A stretch of DNA of 64,000 bases, taken from Hybos culiciformis. Its lineage: Eukaryota; Arthropoda; Insecta; Diptera; Hybotidae. The notes beneath the pieces are model-generated. The model ran no database searches and had not been told where the DNA came from. It worked only from the letters and a program-made list of their open reading frames with translations. Each line of letters begins with the position of its first letter. The stretch's first letter is position 1. The stretch is taken from NCBI GenBank assembly GCA_964007475.1, contig OZ023273.1, positions 114,065,812 through 114,129,811 of the forward strand. Direction: 5' to 3'. Below, piece by piece: positions 55,516-64,000 of this stretch. The position numbers were made by a program, and so were the translations under genes.

Positions 55516-58500
55516 TTAAGCAAATTCTGATATAAGAAGATCTCGATATCTTTTAGCAGTTTTTATGTAATTTGCCAAACTTAACCAGTCCTCACCATTT
55601 AAAATTTCTATAACCTCACTAAAAGACAAATTGCTTTTGCCAAAAAACATTATTCTATACTGTTTGAAAATAGGACAAACACCCATAAAATGGAAGCAAT
55701 CTTCTTTTTGCTTTAAATTACATATGGTACAAAATTGATTAAAGCTACCATTATGAGGGGACCCATTCAAACCAAAAACTTCACATCTCATTTTAAAAAT
55801 CAATGAGATCTTATAGCAATCAAAGTCGTCTCTAAAGTAGTTGTTGCTACTTAAATTGTAGCAGAGTTGAGAATAAATAATCCTGCCACTAGACTCATTA
55901 GCCTCCACTGTTAGCAAAAATCTCAAGTTTTCATCTGTTTTTCTAATGATGTTATACAAAGATTCCTTAAGACTTACCATGTCAGACGTATAGTCCACAA
56001 AAACCACACCACTATCTCTAGCAAGAGTTTTCCAATCCTTTATACACCAATCCTTATTTCTCATTTCGTATTCTAAAAGTTTTTTAGGAAGTCTGTTATC
56101 ATGATCACACAAAATCTTTAGAAAGTAATCCGCTTGTAATTTAAGAGTATAAATGAATAGAGGGGGCAAACCAGTTTCCAAACATAAGGTATAATTGGGA
56201 GTATTTAACGGAAAGTTGAACATTTTTTTTAGAAAATTTCTTTGGAATTTCTCTACCTCTTTATATTGTTTACTTCCCCAAACCTGAGCAGCGTAACATA
56301 AACTTGAACGTGCTACCGCTTCGTATACTTTAAACTTAATCGACTGAGAAACATTTTTATTTTTGAAAATATTTTTCCAATTAGCATTTAAAGCTTTTTG
56401 ACTAGATTTAGCTTTATCTGTCAAATGTATGTTAAAATTACCCATTTTATTAAGCCTAACGCCCAAATATACATATTCTGAAACTTCCTCGAGAACGGCG
56501 GTATCAAATTTCCATCTTATTAACTGCTGATTTTGTCCATTAAAGATCATAACTTTAGTTTTTTCACAATTAATTACTAAGCCCCATTTTGCGCAGTAGT
56601 CAGACAGTCTATTTATCATTAGTTGCAGTGTTTCAGGGGTCTCGGCCAATAGCACTATATCATCAGCGTATAATAAGATATTAACAATTGTCGACGCTAT
56701 TCTTATACCTCCCGGTATCTCGAAAACTATGTCATTTATGAACAGCGCGAACAGTAGAGCACTCAGTACACATCCTTGCTTAACTCCAGAGTTCGTAAAA
56801 AACCAGTCCGAATACCCTTTACTACCCCATACACAAGCCTGCGTATCTTTATATAGTTCTTTCAACACTGCTAGTACTTTTGACGATACGCCTAACAGGG
56901 ATAGTTTATAGAAAAGTGCATTTCTGTTAACAGAGTCAAAAGCAGCTCTAAAATCTACAAAACAGGCATAAACCTTCTTTTTCCTATTTTGGAAAGCTTT
57001 AACAATTGATGTGAGAGAAAATAAATGATCGTTAGTGCCATATTTTTTTCTAAATCCTGCTTGAAACTCAGTCAAAATATCATTTCTCTTCACCCATAAT
57101 TCAAGTCGATTTAGTATAATTCCACAAAAAATCTTCGCAATAACATCCGTAAAAGAAATACCCCTATAATTCGCAACCACATCTATGGACCCTTTTTTAT
57201 GTATCGGAAAAATAACTGACCTCCTGAAGGAGTTCGGAATATCACCAGTTGAAAAAATTCTATTATATAACTGAGTCAAACAACAAATAAATTTATCTGA
57301 GGAACTTTTAAAGAATTCATACGGCACCCCATCGATTCCCGGGGCCTTACCATTTTTTGCAGCTTTTAAAATACTACTTACTTCGGCTTCACTAATGCTA
57401 GCATCAAGATTTTCATCAAGTACAAGAGGTTCTGCATAGTAGTACGAGATAGAGACATTCTCCAGATATAATAGTTTCTGAAAATATTCAGCCAGGTCAT
57501 TTTCACTAATATCCGGCGCTATTCTAAACTTAACTCCATTTATTTTTCTTGTTACTCTCCAAAATTCTGCAGTATTTTTAGTCGCAGTAAGTGCTTTAAC
57601 CATTTTGACTTCTTTCTTCAATTTCTTTTCTCGACAAAGGCGTTTATATTTACGATTAACATCAAAGTACCAAGCTTTAAAATTGCAGTCAAGAGTACTT
57701 CGCCACATTGACAGCAAAGCAAAAGATTTCTTACGAAGTTTGTGGCATTCGAAATCAAACCAGTCATTTTCAAATTTGACAGGAGACTGACTCTGATTAG
57801 GTACACTATTTTTTATACATGTAACTAACTGATCAGATAATTCACTTGTATTATTACTATCCGAAACCCCGAAACCGTGCAAACAATCGTCTAGTTTTTG
57901 TTGATAATTCACTAAATTAATAACAGACCATCCTAGTTTTGGCATACAAGGAATTTCACACGAATAGTTCTGTTGGTAAGTTTCAAAAGTAACAACAATT
58001 GGCATATGATCTGAAAAATGTTTTAAATCAACCTTAAATTCCGAAATTTTTTCTAGCCAAGCGCCTTTTACCACACAGTAATCAATCACAGATTCACCTT
58101 GATGACTCATAAAAGTATGTAAACCTCCTAGGTCTCCTAAAGTGCTACCATTTAATATAAATAAATCATGTAATTGGAAAAAATCCAATAATTGCCTACC
58201 TTTACTATTAACAATTTTATCTTCTGAGTTTCTGACTTCCAATAACATTTGATTTAATGGTTGTGTAGATATTTTTATCTGTTCGCTTCCCAATCGTGCA
58301 TTAAAGTCGCCTATTAGCATAATATTCTCATGCATAGTTTCAGCAACAAATGAATTTAACTGAGCAAAATCACTCTCCCATCCACTACAATTCAAGTACA
58401 GAGGAACTATTATTAGACTTTGATTGCTATTATCAATTTTTAAGTATGTATTTTCTAAAAAATTCATGCTGTGTCCATAAAGATTTTTAAATCCATAAAC

Positions 58501-58761
58501 ACACCCTCCACTAGCACGACCTTTCAGAAACATTTTTTTCGCCGAAATCCAAAACAGAGTAAATCCTTCAAAATATTTCTCATACTCGCTATAATTATCT
58601 GACAAAACATGAGTTTCAAACAGAAAAAATATATCGAAATCTTTTATATATTTAAAAAAATCTATTAAAATTAATTTACTTTTTAACCCAAAAATATTAT
58701 ATGCTAAAATTTTAAATTTTAAAAACAAAGTTTCAGAAACAGAGCTAACGGCGGCTAAATC
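55516..58761 (-). CDS. LINE ORF2: endonuclease and reverse transcriptase, intact
   Basis: The frame is open from the codon after the ORF1 UAG (58761) and has no ATG near its start; first TTG at 58728, first ATG only at about residue 66. Counting 1070 residues from TTG: apurinic-type endonuclease about 5-250 (Asn11, ETH 38-40, GDFN 140-143, IDYC 215-218, SDH 239-241); reverse transcriptase about 460-740 (PGIDG 463-467, FVDFRAAFD 590-598, QGCVLS 651-656, YADD 687-690); C-terminal C-x2-C-x9-H-x4-C zinc-finger-like motif (1000-1018). No RNase H domain. It nicks target DNA and copies the element RNA in place. No frameshift or stop, so the copy is young and may be active. A Jockey/CR1-type relationship is likely; clade not resolved. 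Confidence 0.92.
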   Translation of the reverse strand, partial: DLAAVSSVSETLFLKFKILAYNIFGLKSKLILIDFFKYIKDFDIFFLFETHVLSDNYSEYEKYFEGFTLFWISAKKMFLKGRASGGCVYGFKNLYGHSMNFLENTYLKIDNSNQSLIIVPLYLNCSGWESDFAQLNSFVAETMHENIMLIGDFNARLGSEQIKISTQPLNQMLLEVRNSEDKIVNSKGRQLLDFFQLHDLFILNGSTLGDLGGLHTFMSHQGESVIDYCVVKGAWLEKISEFKVDLKHFSDHMPIVVTFETYQQNYSCEIPCMPKLGWSVINLVNYQQKLDDCLHGFGVSDSNNTSELSDQLVTCIKNSVPNQSQSPVKFENDWFDFECHKLRKKSFALLSMWRSTLDCNFKAWYFDVNRKYKRLCREKKLKKEVKMVKALTATKNTAEFWRVTRKINGVKFRIAPDISENDLAEYFQKLLYLENVSISYYYAEPLVLDENLDASISEAEVSSILKAAKNGKAPGIDGVPYEFFKSSSDKFICCLTQLYNRIFSTGDIPNSFRRSVIFPIHKKGSIDVVANYRGISFTDVIAKIFCGIILNRLELWVKRNDILTEFQAGFRKKYGTNDHLFSLTSIVKAFQNRKKKVYACFVDFRAAFDSVNRNALFYKLSLLGVSSKVLAVLKELYKDTQACVWGSKGYSDWFFTNSGVKQGCVLSALLFALFINDIVFEIPGGIRIASTIVNILLYADDIVLLAETPETLQLMINRLSDYCAKWGLVINCEKTKVMIFNGQNQQLIRWKFDTAVLEEVSEYVYLGVRLNKMGNFNIHLTDKAKSSQKALNANWKNIFKNKNVSQSIKFKVYEAVARSSLCYAAQVWGSKQYKEVEKFQRNFLKKMFNFPLNTPNYTLCLETGLPPLFIYTLKLQADYFLKILCDHDNRLPKKLLEYEMRNKDWCIKDWKTLARDSGVVFVDYTSDMVSLKESLYNIIRKTDENLRFLLTVEANESSGRIIYSQLCYNLSSNNYFRDDFDCYKISLIFKMRCEVFGLNGSPHNGSFNQFCTICNLKQKEDCFHFMGVCPIFKQYRIMFFGKSNLSFSEVIEILNGEDWLSLANYIKTAKRYRDLLISEFA

Positions 58762-58764
58762 CTA
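58762..58764 (-). other. in-frame UAG between ORF1 and ORF2
   Basis: CGT AAA TAG GAT TTA on the minus strand. The 11 sense codons between this stop and the first TTG of ORF2 keep the same frame, so reading through UAG would give one ORF1-ORF2 protein. Confidence 0.9.
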
Positions 58765-59718
58765 TTTACGACTTTGATTTCTAGTATTGTCGCTGAACGA
58801 CGCATTACTAGTTGACATTTTTGAACTACGGCTGGCTGACGCAATGTTGATTGACTTTGTTGACATTTCTAAATCAGCTGAATTTGTTTTGAATTTTAAA
58901 CCTACATCATTATCGTAATTAGAATTTATTTCAATTTCACCAAACAAATTCTTTAAAACAACATTTCCATCAGTGCCATCACAAATCAACTCAAACTTAT
59001 TATTCAAACTGAAGACCCTATTTTGAGCCACCAAAACATCACTTCTTACTTGAGCTCGAACATTTGGATATTTTTCAAGGATGGTTTTTTTAATTTGAAA
59101 TAAAATTCGCCTTTTCTTCTGAGTAATCTTTGTAAAATCCTTCTGAATAAAAACTCCAGAATTTCTCAATTTGTTGGAATTCCGAAGCATTTTATGTACA
59201 TTTCCTCTTGTGCCAGCATCAATTAAAAACTTAGTAATTTGACCATTTTCATAAATTTTATTTTCCAGTTTGGCCACATTTGAAGTTTCAAGCAACAGAG
59301 TGCAAATACTATTAATTTTTTCTGAAATGTCAGATTTTACTTGTTCATTTGGCATAGTAATAATAAGATTTTTACTTCTCGAATCACTGTTCATACGCTC
59401 CATATCTTTTTCCAATGAACTACAACGGTCTTCCATTGCACTTAGCATTGATTTCAATTGCAAATTTTCCTCCTTCAGGTTTGTAATTTGATTATAAATT
59501 GCTGCTATGTCATCTTTCGTAACCAAATTTGCTAATTTTGAGGTTAGCTTAGTTTCCAAAGAAACTTCCATCACTTCTTTTATTTTCAAAAGGTCCTCAG
59601 AAGAAATAGACATTTTTGGCCGTATATTTTCTACCTCCAAGGATTGATGTTTTTTGATTTGCGAACTGCTCTGTTGTTCAGGAGATAATTCACTGTGCTT
59701 TCGTTTGCTCTCATTCAT
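58762..59718 (-). CDS. LINE ORF1: coiled-coil RNA-binding protein
   Basis: 318 codons from the ATG at 59718 (MNESKRKHSEL); the same frame extends upstream to a TTG at 59769 without another ATG. The N-terminus is polar and charged; residues about 70-112 form a heptad-like coiled coil (ITNLKEENLQLKSMLSAMED); from about 114 (SRSKNLIITM) to about 245 the pattern resembles the RRM-like fold of L1/CR1-type ORF1 proteins. No CCHC zinc knuckle. Such proteins trimerise and coat the element RNA. Same strand as ORF2, in the same frame, separated by a single UAG. Confidence 0.8.
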   Translation of the reverse strand: MNESKRKHSELSPEQQSSSQIKKHQSLEVENIRPKMSISSEDLLKIKEVMEVSLETKLTSKLANLVTKDDIAAIYNQITNLKEENLQLKSMLSAMEDRCSSLEKDMERMNSDSRSKNLIITMPNEQVKSDISEKINSICTLLLETSNVAKLENKIYENGQITKFLIDAGTRGNVHKMLRNSNKLRNSGVFIQKDFTKITQKKRRILFQIKKTILEKYPNVRAQVRSDVLVAQNRVFSLNNKFELICDGTDGNVVLKNLFGEIEINSNYDNDVGLKFKTNSADLEMSTKSINIASASRSSKMSTSNASFSDNTRNQSRK

Positions 59719-59769
59719 GGGCCCAGAAACAAAAAATTTACCTGAATTACCTACTAGGCCCTCCAGCAA

Positions 59770-61100
59770 GTGGTCTCCAATATAAAAGCAAGAAATAAAT
59801 ATGGGCTAACTAATTATGGTTGCTTAGAACATTAATTTTGTTCAAAAATTATATTTTTAAATTAATAACAAAAAAGAACAAAAATTCCAAACTTTCTTGC
59901 TAGGTGTTGCCAACCAATCTCTTTTTTATTATAATGATTAAATAATAATAGTTTCAAAGAAAGAAAATTGATTCACATCTAATTTGATAATAATAATAAT
60001 AACAATAATGAAAAAAATCGTTGTAATATATTGTAATGAATTTACAAAATATCAACATCATATAATATTATTATTTTCTTATTATATTTCGGTTTTATTA
60101 ATTTATCTTATAAGTTTTTTTTTTAATATAGTGATGTAAGTTTTATTAATAAAATAATTTTGATTTTATTATTAAAACCATATATATTATGTATAAAATA
60201 TGTACCTCTCCAAAAAAAAAAAAAAAAATCATGAAAGAAATTTTTATGTTAGCTTTAATTTGAAAAATAAAATAGTTAAGCATAAAGTTTTTTTTTTTTT
60301 GTTACAAAAGAATTAAAGAAAAATGTATGTATGAGATTTAACCTAAAAAATCTTTTTTATAAAAATGTTACATAGGTGAATTTTAATTTACGAAATTTAA
60401 ATTGAAATCTTATGAGATTTATAGAAATATTTTTTATGTATATAAATTTATTTCATTTTATTTTTTTTTTATTTTACCAATAAAATAATATTAATGTAGA
60501 TATTATATAGATTTATTGTATAATCGATTTTGTGAAGAAAAAAATATATATTTATTATAATTATTTTTTTTTTGTTTTAATTATAAATATTTAAATATTA
60601 ATATTATATTTTTATGAAATTAATTTTAATTAATGAAGCTTCTGTTCAGATTATTTCTTATTCATACTTATTGAGAATAGTAATATGAACTTAGTATCAT
60701 TTTCATTACATTTTCTAACATAAAATTATCGTGCTTGAAGCTTTTACACCGTTTTCTGTTAAAAATTAAAAAAATACCATATTATGTTTTCATCTTCTGT
60801 CTTTTCGTCGCACGAACGTCTTTTTAACACTCGAAAAAAAAATTACATTCTCGTTCCGGGTTTGAGAGCTAGAAATTCTCAGTTCTATGTCACACATAAA
60901 ATAATTAGTAGGGACTGAAAATGGATTTTCATAAAAATTTATGTATAACTAGACGTCGATTGGAGGAATTAAAAAATATATATATATTTAGCCCTACGTT
61001 ATGATGAACGAATTGAACTGGGATTAGAAAGCGAAAAATTGTGTGTACAGCTGTAGATCGATTTTTGAAAGCATTTTAAATCACAGTGTTGAAAAAAGGC
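59770..61100. other. LINE 5' region and AT-rich flank
   Basis: The LINE 5' end probably lies between 59790 and 60000; I could not find a target duplication. TAATAATAATAA-N-AATAA at about 59985-60010 resembles the 3' tail sequence. The rest is AT-rich with homopolymer runs and no gene. Confidence 0.5.
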
Positions 61101-61206
61101 CCCGTACCCAGGCCCGGTCCTAGCTGATTCGGCGCCCTGTGCCAATTTTGAAAATTGCGCCCATAAGCATAGTATAAGTCATTTTCACGTCACCATTGAG
61201 GTAGAC

Positions 61207-61751
61207 CAGGCCTGGGCAACCCGAAACATAAGCGAGCCAATTTTAAGAAATATCAAAAATTAAAGAGCCGCAAATTTTTTTAATAATTATAAATGTATAT
61301 AAGAAAATCAATATATTTAATTTTTGATTTATATACCGTTTTAAAATATTAAAAATTAAATAAAACAATAATTTTGATTTATAATTATGAATTTTATACA
61401 TTGTTCAAAATATATAATTCTTCAAAATTAATTGTAATTTTAATGATGACAACCTTAATTGATTTGTTCAATTCTCGTCCGTCATTGAAACTCGATGTTT
61501 ATTTTTACAAAATAATAAATATTCTTTATTTGTAGTTTACAGTGGAAAAAAAATTCTTGATTTGTAGTTTAGGGTGCAAGAAAATTCTTTATTTGTAGTT
61601 TAGAATGAAAAAAGTTTAGGCCGGGTGAAAAACAAAATTTGTCAGAATTGTTCTTCGAGCCGAATGCAGTGTAAAAAAAAAAAGATTTCCGGAGCCGCAT
61701 AAATTTATGTTAAGAGCCGCATGCGGCTCAAGAGCCGCAGTTCAAAGTCTG
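61207..61751. mobile_element. nested hAT-like element, 545 bp
   Basis: Starts CAGGCCTGGGCAACCCG and ends CGCAGTTCAAAGTCTG; the 8-bp flanks AGGTAGAC / AAGTAGAC match at 7 of 8 positions. Subterminal GAGCCGCA words near the right end (GAGCCGCATGCGGCTC) form a palindrome. No ORF. Confidence 0.75.
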
Positions 61752-61830
61752 AAGTAGACTATACTAAAGCGCTTTTTTTAACGAGGTATTCCCAGTAGTT
61801 CTAGTGCTAGTCCTCAAATAAATATACATA

Positions 61831-62480
61831 CACTAGGTAGAAAAAGTCTGCGTACGGGCTCGTTTTCTTATTTTTTGTTCCACATGTTCCCAGTTTTTGA
61901 TGTCATTTAAAAGGAATCTGTAAAAAAAATTTTTTTATCAAAATTTAAATTTTGAGAAATATCAATTTTTGGAAAAGTCTGCGTACAGCCGGTTTTAATG
62001 CCGCATCTCAAAAATTAACTAATAATGCCATTTGAAAGGCAATTGAATGTAGATAATTTTGCGCCATATAATTTTATCTGTACGATAAGTGAAAGTGTCA
62101 AAAATCGCCTTTGAAAGTCATAAAAAGAAGCGGTTCTAACCTATTTTTCAGCAGTTCTAAGCTATTCCTATGACTTTCAAAGACAATTTTTGACACTTTC
62201 CCTTATCGTACAGATAAAATTATATGGCGCAAAATTATCTACATTCAATTGCCTTTCAAATGAGATTACTAGTTAATTTCTGAGACGCGGCATTGAAACA
62301 GGCTGTACTCAGACAGTTCAAAAAATTGATATTATTTCTCAAAATTTAAATTTTGAAAAAAATAAAATTTTTCACAAAAAAACTTTTTTCATAGAGTACT
62401 TTTAAATGACATCAAAAACTGGGAACATGTTGAACAAAAAATAAGAAACGAGCCCGTACGCAGACTTTTTCTACCTAGTG
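61831..62480. mobile_element. nested foldback MITE, 650 bp, TA-flanked
   Basis: CACTAGGTAGAAAAAGTCTG at the left and its exact complement at the right, with pairing continuing through most of the element to a short unpaired centre near 62130-62160. TA at 61829-61830 and 62481-62482 suggests Tc1/mariner-type mobilisation. Confidence 0.88.
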
Positions 62481-62761
62481 TATACCAAAAAAAATATTTA
62501 CATAAATACTATGTTGATTTTATTCTATGCTGAATTTTTATTTGCACATTATACAATGTGCAATTTGATCTCGGTATACAAAAAAAATTGTATACTGTGT
62601 TAATTTTTTTCTGGGTAGAGTTTTTTGTGAACAGTAGCACAATAGTCAATTTCGAATGGATTTGAATGTCCTTGACTACAAATCGCTTGGCGCCCTATTC
62701 GTTAGGCGCCCTGTGCAAGTGCACATCATGCACATATAGCAGGACCGGCCCTGCCCGTACC

Positions 62762-64000
62762 ACATGTACGAGATACTATTTAAATATAATTAACCTATTT
62801 GTCAGCGTTAAGGAAATAGTATATGTATGTATATAATGTCTTTGACAATATTAAATTTATTTCCAAAAGAAGCTTATGAAAATAATAAATTTTAGCAAAA
62901 ATAATTATACCTAATTTTATTTTTATTTTATTTTTTCAATGCCACTACGCATGATAGTTGAATGTAATATGCAAATATATAATCAAGAGATAAAATTAAA
63001 ATTAAAAAAAACTAAATAATAAAAAAGAAAATTATCCATTTTTATTGTAGTAATGTATGTTGTTTGTTATATGTAGTTATAATTTCCCGCCAATTTTTTT
63101 TTTAAATAGTATTACTATAAATATAATGTGCATTTCCGTGCTTTTGAAAGCAATTTTTCATGGTTGTGTTCATGCTTAACTGAATATTTTATAGCCACTA
63201 TGTAGTTTTTTATTATGAGGACAAAATATAAAATTTTCCGTAAAAAAAAACGAAAGTAGTAAATTTGTTTTATTTTTTTATTTTTAGCAAAAAGTAAGTG
63301 TTTATAAATTTAATCAAGAAGCAGAAAAAAATGTAGTTTATTAAATGTATTGATTTGCTTTCCATAAATTACGTCTATTAATTGATTGATTTTATATATA
63401 TGATCAATAAGTTTATAGAATATTGTTAAATACTACGTTAGTTGTCATCAGGTATTTTTTAATAATTGTATATTTAAATTTTTCGTTACAAACATCTGTG
63501 CGCGGAACGACTAGTTCCATCTGATTTCAAATCTTATTATAAAGTGTTGAAAAAAAATTGAACTTTACATCACAATTCTTTTGATATTTACATATTAAAA
63601 GATAAGTGCGATAATTACTATTATGTTAAAATATAATTTTTTTTATCATTCGTCTATAAAATAAAAAAAAAATTTTGATGTGTTTATTTGATAGTAACAA
63701 AAAAGTGTAGTCAATGAATAGTTTATCAAAGTGGAACGGTATTTATAATTAAAGAAGAGTATGGGAAATACTAATACATTTTTGCATGCAACTAAAAATT
63801 GTATATCAAATATAATAATAATTTATTATTATATGATATACTGAAAAAAACTATAACAACCGACTATAAAGTTATAAATGAAACTGGAACATTCTGATCT
63901 CAGAATCTTGCATATATTATTAAATATATAATAACCCGTCCAAGTTATATATATATCAAATGAACTTCTGAAATGTTTACGACAAATATTGCTATAATCA
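62762..64000. other. AT-rich sequence, no gene seen
   Basis: Homopolymer-rich; no ORF, repeat family or RNA gene recognised. Confidence 0.6.

Larger units (their letters stand above)
61109..62753. mobile_element. hAT-like element, 1645 bp, with two nested insertions
   Basis: Exact 8-bp target duplication CCCGTACC (61101-61108, 62754-62761). Termini CAGGCCCGGTCCTAGC and the complement of CAGGGCCGGTCCTGC; GGCGCCCTGTGC occurs near both ends. This is a typical hAT terminus. Removing the nested elements leaves about 450 bp of host element, so it is non-autonomous. Confidence 0.88.

Noticed and set aside
1..64000. Integrated polydnavirus or other viral segment explaining the tandem small genes.
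   Set aside because: I recognise no viral replication, capsid or known polydnavirus gene family and no excision-type direct repeats; the array is explained by ordinary tandem duplication plus transposons.

Overview
The window is very AT-rich eukaryotic DNA: TATA-box promoters, AATAAA polyadenylation signals, LINE, hAT and Tc1/mariner-like transposons, tRNA- and 5S-derived repeats, no prokaryotic gene organisation. An arthropod, most likely an insect, fits best; the species cannot be fixed from the sequence. There is no recognisable housekeeping gene. The only long intact protein-coding stretch is a LINE retrotransposon.

Positions 1-49500 are dominated by a tandem array of about eleven units (3.9-4.0 kb long type, 2.9 kb deleted short type) bracketed by an older unit at each end. 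Each unit carries, on the minus strand, one small basic ORF of 154-163 codons (called gene A here; 12 copies, 11 of them open, 1 broken), and on the plus strand a decayed Jockey-type reverse transcriptase that was itself split by a 1.8 kb hAT-like element. The left unit still has the uninterrupted target site. Individual units were later hit by other elements: an 861 bp hAT element (unit 1), a 4.9 kb nest of tRNA-like sequences and MITEs (unit 2), and 3.9 and 2.5 kb TA-flanked composites containing 5S-rRNA-like sequence (units 9 and 10).

Positions 46600-53100 hold relatives of gene A: a 5'-truncated plus-strand relic (gene B, 47307-47558; the last codons of another copy open the window), an intact plus-strand gene (gene C, 50624-50998) and an intact minus-strand gene (gene D, 52535-53020). 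B, C and D share a motif close to S-x-DD-[YF]-x-Q-[IM]-x2-Y-x3-L-[IL], and A, C and D share an upstream [Y]-x2-K-[LI]-x-[LV]-T-x-[KS]-L motif. A, C and D are single-exon, lysine-rich, without signal peptide, and each has a TATAAATA box 82-89 nt upstream of its ATG. They alternate in orientation (B+, A-, C+, D-). I do not recognise the family; this apparently lineage-specific, amplifying cluster is the best candidate for something undescribed.

Positions 53100-64000 contain an AT-rich spacer, a LINE (ORF1 and a 1070-codon endonuclease/RT ORF2 on the minus strand) in which ORF1 and ORF2 are in the same frame separated by one UAG, and a 1.6 kb hAT-like element holding two nested insertions. The rest is AT-rich sequence in which I see no gene.
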